Positions 19,080 through 26,182 of a DNA stretch of 26,182 nucleotides are shown in pieces. The stretch is taken from contig JAQGDQ010000077.1 in NCBI GenBank assembly GCA_030141605.1, positions 685,001 through 711,182 of the forward strand, read 5' to 3'. How positions within the stretch are numbered: the stretch's first letter is position 1; each line of letters opens with the position of its first letter. The notes under the pieces are model-generated. The model saw only the letters and a list, made by a program, of their open reading frames with translations, did no database searches and was not told the DNA's origin. The stretch comes from Tubiluchus corallicola. Lineage: Eukaryota > Priapulida > Priapulimorpha > Priapulimorphida > Tubiluchidae. The translations under genes were made by a program, and so were the position numbers.

Positions 19080-20363
19080 AACAGAGTGATAGACCGATTA
19101 TTTAGCGACGAAAAGGAATCATTAGGTAAAAGCTATGGGGAACAAAAGCGTCTCGACTCGTTAGCTGGATTCGGCCTCGGTACGCAAAAGCGGTTGGATT
19201 CTCTCGCCGGATTCGGACTCGGTCAACAGAAACGATTAGACTCATTGGCCGGATTCGGTCTCGGACAGCAGAAACGATTCGACACGCTACGCGGATTCGG
19301 ACTTGGCTCAGAAAAGAGGAGTAATTCGGAGAGTTCTTGGCGGAGTCGGCTTTTAGATCGAATGCAAAACAAACGATTCGACCCCATCGAGTATGCCGGT
19401 TTCGGATCTTTTGTGAGGAAACGATTCGATCCGATTGAACAGGTATTATATTATAATACAATTCAACTAGTATAATTGAACACAGAATTCTATTAAATTA
19501 TTTTAACGAGGAAAATACAGCGAGCATTTTTAAATCTCCCTTAAATACATTTCGTACTTAATTATTATGAGGTGCGCAATTATTGTAATGAGTAAACAGA
19601 GTTATTTTTATTTCATTGTATTTTATTTCATTTGGTGCTGTCTTTGTATTTTATATGGTCTTAGTTACCCGAATAAAAATTTGAATTGAATTAACGGCAT
19701 TTATAAATAGAAAATCCACACCAACAACTGCTACAAAAACTGTGAATTTTGACTCTCATGGCGATTTTAAATCATTTGTTTAGTTTTACATACGCATTAA
19801 AATTAATGACTAGTAAGTGTTGTATATTGATAAGTAAGCATAAAAAGATAATTGAACGCAAATTTTATTAATAATAATGATATTTCGGGAAAGCGCTTTC
19901 AGGTGAAGTCTGAAATAAAGAAATAAATTAAAAATTCAAGTGAAATTAAAAAACTTATTGCGTTTGAATAATTGTTTCTTTTTTTCCATTCCCACGTCTA
20001 AAGTTTCTTACGCGCAAATTCACGTGTTTTCATTTAGTCACAAAATTATGGTCTAACAGAAATATAAATAGAATGTTGAACTTATTAATGGAAACTTTCA
20101 AGTTATGAATGCTGGTTGCAGCATTTAATAATATGCAACGATCCTTTAACTGTAAAATTTATAAGTTAGAACGTTTTAAATACAGAGGAAGTATTTTGAC
20201 GGATTGAAATCGCGTTGGAAACATTTGCACAACAGAATGGAGAATCTAAAACTTATGTAATTTTCTTTTGCAGGCTGGTTTTGGCGCTTTCGTTAAGAAA
20301 TTTGATCCAATTGAACAGGCAGGATTCGGCAGTTTTGTAAAGAGAAAGAGAGACGCAGAATAA
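19080..20363 (+). CDS. orcokinin-type neuropeptide precursor, 3' two exons (5' partial)
   Basis: Exons are 19080-19442 and 20274-20363 (stop TAA 20361), with a phase-0 GT-AG intron. The acceptors are TTGTTTTCAG and TTCTTTTGCAG, and the donor is CAG|GTATTA. The product is a secreted prohormone processed at Lys-Arg, Arg-Lys-Arg and Lys-Lys sites. In order: an acidic N-terminal spacer, LDSLAGFGLGTQ, LDSLAGFGLGQQ twice, FDTLRGFGLGSE, the linker SNSESSWRSRLLDRMQN, FDPIEYAGFGSFV, FDPIEQAGFGAFV (split by the intron after Gln), FDPIEQAGFGSFV, then KRDAE. The pattern F-D-x-I-[DE]-x-[AS]-G-F-G matches arthropod orcokinins such as NFDEIDRSGFGFN. The shorter LDSL peptides recall orcokinin-like peptides of other phyla. 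No glycine amidation donor precedes the basic sites, so free C-termini are expected. There is no Met before the first peptide, so the signal-peptide exon lies upstream and is unidentified. Neuropeptide precursor: near certain. Orcokinin family: likely. Confidence 0.9.
19152..19319 (+). repeat. four tandem 42-bp coding units (LDSLAGFGLG-type peptides)
   Basis: The units 19152-19193, 19194-19235, 19236-19277 and 19278-19319 each encode a 12-residue peptide plus Lys-Arg. The first three share the identical core LDSLAGFGLG but use different codons; seven of ten core codons differ between units 1 and 2. The fourth unit is FDTLRGFGLGSE. Its initial Phe-Asp resembles the downstream FDPIE peptides, linking the two sets. 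Confidence 0.95.
19600..19696 (+). mobile_element. probable LINE-type 3' tail within the neuropeptide intron
   Basis: TTTGTATTTTATATGG, a short spacer, AATAAA (19672-19677) and then TTTGAATTGAATT resemble the 3' ends of invertebrate non-LTR elements, which often finish in AATAAA plus (TTGAA)n. No coding part is visible, so it would be a heavily 5'-truncated copy inserted in the 831-bp intron. It supplies a potential polyadenylation signal on the sense strand. Confidence 0.4.
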
Positions 20364-20454
20364 TTTTAATATCACATCAATTTTCCCACAGAAAAGGGAA
20401 AAAACGAAAAAACTTGTGGGTGAAAAATGCTGCTTAATATAGAAACCGTTTTCT

Positions 20455-20460
20455 ATTAAA
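20455..20460 (+). terminator. candidate polyadenylation signal ATTAAA for the neuropeptide gene
   Basis: ATTAAA, a common variant of AATAAA, lies 92 bp after the stop codon and is the first plausible signal in the 3' region. Cleavage would be expected about 10-30 bp later. A canonical AATAAA farther on (21212-21217) is an alternative. Confidence 0.35.
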
Positions 20461-20499
20461 AGTGACCAATTCGACAGTCAACTAAAAAGTTATAACAAT

Positions 20500-22590
20500 T
20501 ACTGGTCCTTTACTGGATACGTTTCTCACAGCATATAGTGGTATTCTGCTCCATTAATGGACATGTACATGTATAATACTGTTAGTTGATTTTAATTTAG
20601 GGCTTATAGAGTCTATAGCCCATATACGTCAGAACTGTCAGAACTCATTTTTGTATTGACTGGGAAAAATTTCAACATTTTTCACTAAAACAATTCTAAA
20701 TGTAATCAAATGTTACCGGCAATGTAAAATCCGCATTTCGCTTAACAGTTTTAATCAGTAAAGTTATAGCTGCTAGTCCAGAAAAAACTCAATCCAGAAT
20801 GCATTAATTTCAACAATTCAGAACTTCTAGTGCAGAGATTTGACAAAAATTTGGCATATGGACTCTGTATATTAATGCTGCAATTAATATAGTTGGAAAT
20901 TAAAATCTCACTACATGAAAATTTTCACCTGCTCTAAGGAGGTTCACAGAAGGTCAGGTCTCAATTTAATTTAGGAATTTCGTGACCGGAACCAGGTCTA
21001 TCACTGATATCGGGATTGTAAAAAATGACTCACCTTAAAAGAATCATTCGTCATGCGCTCGTATCACGTGTAACGTGTGCAATTTAGCTTAGTATAGCTA
21101 GAATCACGCAAACACACGTAATAACGTGTTTTTAAAAATTCTAAAGGGACAGCTAATTCTTTGATTGCTAATATTATTTTGCCTTATGTTATTAAGGCTA
21201 CAAGACCAGGAAATAAACACACAAAACTAAAGAAACGATTGGCCAGTACTTGAAAAAATTATTAATTATTAATTAAAACTTTTTAACTAGACAACCTTGA
21301 GAAAACTGTAAAACTATCTGATTTCGCGCTACATAGTCAAGCTACGTCGCAACTTTAATTACGGGATCCTGGGATTGGCAGCATTGCTCGAGGGACTAGA
21401 AAATCAACCCAGGAATCCCGGGATTGAGAGCTCTAGTAGTATGTTTGATATTGTACTGTCAAAGCTATGCCATCTTCTCAAAACAACCCAAAACTTTATT
21501 GAACAAGTGAACTAATTTCCTTCAAAATGATGAATAGCCGCCATGCCATACTGACTGAAAACCAATAAACTATTCGGTACGCGATTTATTGAACGAGACG
21601 GTACGTCACTTCTAGGTACAATGTATGTACTTTTACATCTGTTACTGAAAAAACTGTAACACGTCTTAAATCTTCGAAATTTGCAGCAGTCATAGAATAT
21701 CTTCTTAATTTAATGTGGTAAAAACCTAATCTCAGTTATCTTTAAACCTTCAAAGTCAATTATTGGACTTTGAGTTTAGCACACGTGGGTCACCCGATAT
21801 AAGACGTAGGCCTGTGTAATAGATGATAACTTGTTGTTAATCACATAAGAATGCAAAAAACGTATGCAATAAATGTATAGTAGATGCGGTCTAAGTGTCA
21901 CAAATTTCAGTATAATTATTTGGAAACATCATTATTTATATTTAAACAGATGTTGTAAATAATATCGGAATCAAGGGTGTCGTGATAAAGACAACTATTG
22001 GTAACATTCAACTGTCTTTCAGTACAAAGGATGCAAATCAATGCTAACATAAGTCACTCACTGCTTAACAAATTTCTGCCGCCATAACAGATGGCGCTCG
22101 TCTACAATGTAGGTATTTTAAGCACACTGTTGTTATAATCTGTTAATTTAAGCTGCTATAAGTCATTTACTGAAATAGCAGAAATTATTACTACACTTAC
22201 ACAGTCTGGCTCAGTGAAAGACTGCTAGTTATTTTGTTATAGTTCGGATCTCTATATGTTTGGCACTAAATTAATTTGCGGAATTGAAATGTTTGATTTC
22301 AATAAACTTTCGATCTTCACCAGTCATTTTTATAGCTCTATAAGTTAGGCTTGTTGATGGCTTAAAGATACCTGTATTTGGTCGTGCCTGTAAGCTATTG
22401 TAAGTTATGTAATCACGATTTCTAGATTTGAGTTGTTTTTTCCGTTTATCAGCTGAAACAGTTTGATCATACTAGAGACAGTATTTCATTATTTTAACAG
22501 AGCCGACTTATTCGCAATGAGATGGCTTGTGCATACTCAGATAGTTTGCTTTTAAACACCAAGCTAGTTCATTCATATGAAAACGGCATA
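20500..22590. other. AT-rich stretch after the neuropeptide gene, no gene seen
   Basis: No exon, RNA gene or long repeat was recognised apart from the small GC-rich foldback at 21363-21427, described separately. Open frames are short and AT-biased. Confidence 0.4.
21363..21427. repeat. short imperfect inverted repeat with GGGATT motifs
   Basis: GGGATCCTGGG (21363-21373) pairs with CCCAGGAATCCC (21408-21419) apart from one unpaired base, leaving a loop of about 34 bp. GGGATTG also occurs directly at 21371 and 21420. The patch is clearly richer in G and C than its surroundings, so it may be a degenerate foldback or element terminus. Confidence 0.5.
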
Positions 22591-22609
22591 AAATCAAACT
22601 GAAATTATT

Positions 22610-23160
22610 AATTAATGCACCAACAAGACTTGTTCTAAAAATGGTTTTCTCACCTGCTAACACAGTTTATTAACGTATGGAGAATAGTTATATTGGCTAA
22701 ATACACCAAAAATATCTTTCTATTGTGAATTTCACGGGGCAAGAATTTTCTTGCACCGAAATACTCCACTCACAGTTAATATCTTATTATTATAGAAACG
22801 GTTTTTTTCACACCGTGTTGAGTTTATACAAAATGAGAAGGTTTAACCTGGTTAAAACAATTTATTCAGATAAAAATACCATATTCAAAAGAAACAGTTA
22901 CACACTGCAGCACTTTAGTAAAGCTGGGGTAATTACGTGCCCTGAAACATGTTGTTTATGTTAAAAAAGATCACGTGAGTTAAAATAGCTTATCTACACT
23001 AAAATGGTTTACTAATGCTGAGCAATTTTTTCATGCTGGCTTATAGCAGTTGCCAAGCTGAGAATATCTTTTCATATAAAAAAGCTTTATATATACTGAA
23101 GCAATTTCTTCACACTAAAATGGATTACTCACACCATGCAGTTTGAGTCTAGTAAATAAA
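22610..23160. repeat. weakly periodic degenerate repeat region
   Basis: Variants of AAAATGG-TTTNCTCAC/ACTAA-(N)-CTG recur near 22638, 23003 and 23117. Looser variants lie near 22800 and 22890. The similarity is only partial and spacing is irregular, so this may be an old minisatellite. The ORF 22725-22964 inside has no recognisable domain and is not annotated. Confidence 0.25.
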
Positions 23161-23179
23161 GTGTTGAAAAAACTATGTT

Positions 23180-24130
23180 AGTGTGAAACACTGCTTCTTG
23201 ACACACAAATAAACGAGCCAGCAAATAGCAGTTTAAAAGTTAGTTATTTTTGACACTGTTCTTATATACATTTAAATGTAAGCAACGCACTATAGCTTTA
23301 ATAAATAACAATTTTATTTAGCAGTGCATGTCTCTTACAAAGCATTTACATTCCTTAGGAAGCGCATTTGTACGAATCGTTTCAGAAAAAAAAACATGGA
23401 AGACGTTGAAACATTGAAGACTTGAAAACGTATCTCGTGGCTTCTAAAAGCAGGTATATTAATAAAGTAAGGATAGCGTCCCTACGATGTTAACACAGCA
23501 AACTTCTTTAAAAGGCTTCATTAATTATCATAACTTAGATAACTTATTTAAATATGGAAAAAAATGAAAGATGAAAAACGTAAAGGTGATAAACTGTTGC
23601 TTGAATAAAGGCATTAAAAACGATTCGCACAATTAGTGTAAAAAAACAAGACATGCAACTTAAAAGTTCTTGCTTTGGTTGGGAAAATAGGCATTTTTTT
23701 TAGAAAAAACGTTGTTTAATTCATGTCTCACACTATTGAATTTTATCGCACACTATTCTTGAATATTCTCCGTCTAATAGTTTTGTCACAGGTAAAAATA
23801 AAACACACATGTTTATAACGCGTAACAGTGCGTACTTTGTTGGCGCAAGATACTCTCGCACTCTCGCAAATTTTACATTAACATAAACGAATTCCTTGTA
23901 TTATTTTCTTCGTGCCACGCAATTCCTACAGAGATGACATCTAATTCCATTATTGAATGGCAGACACACTATGATTCAGCGAACTATTCGGCTTGTGAGG
24001 CACTGATAGAGAAAGTTTCGAAAACAAGTTTGCCGAAGTGAGCTTAAGAGAAAATTAAGAGCGAGGGAAAGTACCTAATTTACCTCAGATAAAATTTAGT
24101 AATGCGTCATCATTCTGCTCGCGGAAGAAG
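23180..24130. other. AT-rich stretch, no gene seen
   Basis: Neither strand shows a recognisable exon, RNA gene or repeat here. Confidence 0.4.
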
Positions 24131-24134
24131 GTAT

Positions 24135-24152
24135 GGGGGGCGGGGGGGGGGG
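24135..24152. repeat. poly-G run (G6-C-G11)
   Basis: Six G, one C and eleven G in an AT-rich background. It could form a G-quadruplex and is also a place where assembly or base-calling errors are likely. No gene is adjacent. Confidence 0.9.
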
Positions 24153-24766
24153 CAGTCTGCAAACACGAACTTCGTCAAACTGAACATTTGGTTAAAAAAC
24201 CCGATATAAGTTTAAAGCCATTTTCCCCTTAACACCAGCACGCAACTTCTTTACGTTGACAAGCCTACATTCCAGTTGCCTTCAAACTTTCGCCTTCCCA
24301 TCAATGCATGCAAAATTTGCAGAATGCCCATGTAAGAACAAACTGTACAGGTGAGATCGATTACATAAAGTAAATTAATTAAGCAGCATAGTTAAGAATT
24401 TCGTGTTCTATTATCACTATCAGCCTGACGAAGTACAAATAATACCTAGCTTGAGGGCATTAGTGCTACTGGTGACAATACCGTGAAGTCATAAATGCAC
24501 TGTTGTCCAAAAAAGCACTATTAGTTGTATTATATGTTAATAAAAATTCCAGATAAAAAGCATTTTATTAACAAACAACTAATACTCCTTCACTTGAGCT
24601 TGAGCTTGTATTGAAAGCTTTCTATGAAATGTCATATTGATTGAACATGTGACGTTCTTTTGGCGAGTTGCAGAATTTTTCAGAAACGTGTACGTATTAA
24701 CGTACGTATTACGAACGTGTATGTATTACAACACATTACACTATAGGAAAATGTCACGTGCAAACA

Positions 24767-24975
24767 GACAGTAAGGCAGGCAGATAGACAGACAGGTAGG
24801 AGACAGATAAACAAAGAGACAGACAGACAGACAGAAAAGCTGATAGACAGACATGCAGACAGACTAACTAGCTGGCTGGCTGACTGCTAACTAGCTGACT
24901 GATTGACTGGCTGGCCAGCCGGCCGGCTGACTGACTGACTGACTGACTGACTGACTAACTAACTGACTGACTGTT
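24767..24975. repeat. compound tetranucleotide microsatellite (CAGA)n / (CTGA)n
   Basis: GACAGACAGACAG-type units at about 24767-24865 grade into CTAACTAGCTGGCTGGCTGA and then (CTGA)n at about 24920-24975. A palindromic CTGGCCAGCCGGCCGGCTG segment marks the middle. It is close in sequence to the array at 7767-7962, so the two may share an origin. Confidence 0.9.
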
Positions 24976-25401
24976 GAATTACAGATAAATGAAACATCTA
25001 GAAATGAAACACATTAAAAGAGCTTGCTATGACAAGCACCAAAAGCCCTATATGTCTTAAGTCCTGCTTGATAAAAAGAGTCTCACATTCAGCCAAACAA
25101 TGCAGCAAACTCGTGCCTGTTCCAAGCAACCAGAAAATTTAATCACTTACCCCTAATATTAAGAACTGTGCCAAGTTAAAGAGCACGCTATGATTTATAA
25201 TCATTTATGAGCAAAAAGTATGGTTTATGATCAAAAAATGCATTCAGGCATAAGACTTAGCTGCAAGCAGTTTGTACGCCTTCATAAAAAAAAACGTGAC
25301 CTTGTAGCATAATAACCAGGCAACAGAGTAGGCCTATATCACAATATAGATAGCATTACTTGGTCTTTTCCTCTGCAAGACGAATGGGACAAGTGACAGA
25401 A

Positions 25402-25515
25402 CAGGAAGACACGTGACATAAAATTGGCGAATAGGACCCTTGTCCTGTAAGCACTGTGCAGGAGGACACGTGACATAAAATTGGCGAATAGGACCCTTGT
25501 CCTGTAAGCACTGTG
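25402..25515. repeat. 57-bp tandem duplication carrying a CACGTG E-box, upstream of the right-edge gene
   Basis: Positions 25402-25458 and 25459-25515 are identical except for one base (25407 A, 25464 G). Each unit holds CACGTG (25410-25415 and 25467-25472) inside GACACGTGACATAAAATTGG. The second unit ends about 100 bp before the ATG at 25619. The duplication therefore doubles a possible bHLH/bZIP binding site in what looks like the proximal promoter. Confidence 0.9.
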
Positions 25516-25530
25516 GTAATAAATATGAAA
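25516..25530 (+). promoter_or_regulatory. TATA-like motif
   Basis: GGTAATAAATATGAAAG lies directly after the 57-bp duplication and about 95 bp before the first ATG of the signal-peptide ORF. If it acts as a TATA box, initiation would be near 25550, with a 5' leader of about 70 bp. The motif is not a perfect TATAAA and such strings are frequent in this AT-rich DNA. Confidence 0.25.
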
Positions 25531-25618
25531 GTGCCTGGCTGAATGCTTCAGAAATAGTAACACATGTTAAAACGACAACACGAAGCGAGAGGATTTATTG
25601 AAACTATCGTAACTGAGA

Positions 25619-25685
25619 ATGATCATGAAGAAATTGCTAATTGGAGTAACATTGATGATTGTCGTTTATATCGGCACAACTGAAG
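25619..25685 (+). CDS. first coding exon of a putative secreted peptide/protein (3' partial)
   Basis: The ORF starts ATG ATC ATG AAG AAA, with an in-frame TAA just upstream at 25610. It encodes MIMKKLLIGVTLMIVVYIG and then TTE: a basic start, a hydrophobic core and small polar residues, as in a secretory signal peptide. An AAG|GTCAGT donor at 25685/25686 gives a phase-1 exon, the phase often found just after signal peptides. Unspliced, the frame stops at 25706. Either ATG (25619 or 25625) could start. The mature product is not visible, so its role is unknown. Its neighbour is the neuropeptide gene about 5 kb upstream on the same strand, but nothing shows they are related. Confidence 0.5.
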
Positions 25686-25946
25686 GTCAGTTACAAGTTC
25701 CACGTTAATAGCAACAATTTAGTAATTAATTTCGGTATACTTTTCATTTTTATTTATTCTTTTACTATACTTTTAAGTTTATTAACTTATTTATATTTTA
25801 GAGTTTGCCATTTTGCAACCAATAATTTTAACATTATTCATGCATAAATTACTTGCAGAAATGTTTTTCTCCTGTAAAATTATTTATTTTTCAAATATTT
25901 TTCTTCACTCTTTTCAAAACTAATATATCGCGTATTTTGTATATAC

Positions 25947-25988
25947 ATTGTAGTTTTCTAAAGATTTATTGTAGTTTTCTAAAGATTT
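25947..25988. repeat. 21-bp exact tandem duplication
   Basis: Positions 25947-25967 and 25968-25988 are identical 21-bp units starting ATTGTAGTTTTC and ending AAAGATTT. The duplication lies in the presumed first intron of the right-edge gene and has no evident function. Confidence 0.9.
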
Positions 25989-26182
25989 GTTTCTATCATA
26001 TACAAGTTTTAATTTATTTTTATTGCTTGTAAGTTTTAACAGGTGTTATCACCGATGTTATTGCTTTTTATCAATTTCTCTTAACTTTCTGCATACAAAT
26101 TTCATGTGAGTATAAATTAAATGTAATTTTAAGCCAAATATTATACCTAACAGTTTCAGTATCATAAAATATTGGACTGAAT

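Noticed and set aside
19040-19105. ATG at 19040 (MFSSKISCSSLFS) as start of the neuropeptide gene
   Set aside because: It is out of frame with the peptide repeats and stops at TAG near 19103.
19102-19461. 119-codon minus-strand ORF over the neuropeptide exon
   Set aside because: It is the antisense shadow of the plus-strand repeats. The plus frame has dibasic sites, synonymous divergence and splice signals; the minus frame has none.
25339-25563. 74-codon minus-strand ORF with a repeated LLHSAYRTRVLFANFMSRV
   Set aside because: The repetition comes from the 57-bp tandem duplication (a multiple of three). There is no start context, domain or splice evidence.

Overview
The window looks like AT-rich nuclear DNA from a bilaterian invertebrate. 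It is gene-poor, with long non-coding stretches, GT-AG introns, many microsatellites, retrotransposon-like 3' tails and an interstitial TTAGGG tract. TTAGGG rather than TTAGG argues mildly against an arthropod. The peptide precursor and the style of the repeats suggest a mollusc, an annelid or another marine invertebrate. The exact clade cannot be read from the sequence.

The one clearly real gene is a plus-strand neuropeptide precursor of the orcokinin type. Its exons are 19080-19442 and 20274-20363, joined by a phase-0 intron. It carries two related peptide sets separated by dibasic sites. The first is four tandem 14-codon units (LDSLAGFGLGTQ, LDSLAGFGLGQQ twice, FDTLRGFGLGSE). The second is three 13-residue peptides (FDPIEYAGFGSFV, FDPIEQAGFGAFV, FDPIEQAGFGSFV). 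A distinct linker peptide (SNSESSWRSRLLDRMQN) lies between the sets. The exon with the start codon and signal peptide is not visible next to these exons and must lie upstream. A TATA box beside a perfect CRE lies about 310-330 bp upstream of the first visible exon, but a transcript starting there would have no usable ATG.

A second, less certain gene starts at the right edge. A short ORF from 25619 encodes a signal-peptide-like segment and ends at a good phase-1 splice donor (25685/25686). Upstream are a TATA-like motif and a 57-bp tandem duplication that doubles a CACGTG E-box. The rest of this gene lies mostly or wholly outside the window.

Layout. 1-3860: no recognisable gene; it holds a purine-rich tract and a fossil resembling tRNA-Ser. 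3870-4320: a retrotransposon-like 3' tail running into a pentamer satellite. 4440-7030: a mosaic of old, diverged long repeats. 7760-7960: tetranucleotide microsatellites. 8615-8941 and 15917-16238: two inverted copies of a dispersed repeat. 10038-10173 and 13606-13760: trinucleotide microsatellites. 14177-14810: a speculative small secreted-protein locus. 15245-15431: a foldback element with a TTAGGG core. 17965-18018: a GA tract. 18540-20470: the neuropeptide locus. 20500-25400: mostly unannotated AT-rich DNA with small repeats. 25402-26182: the start of the second secreted-peptide gene.
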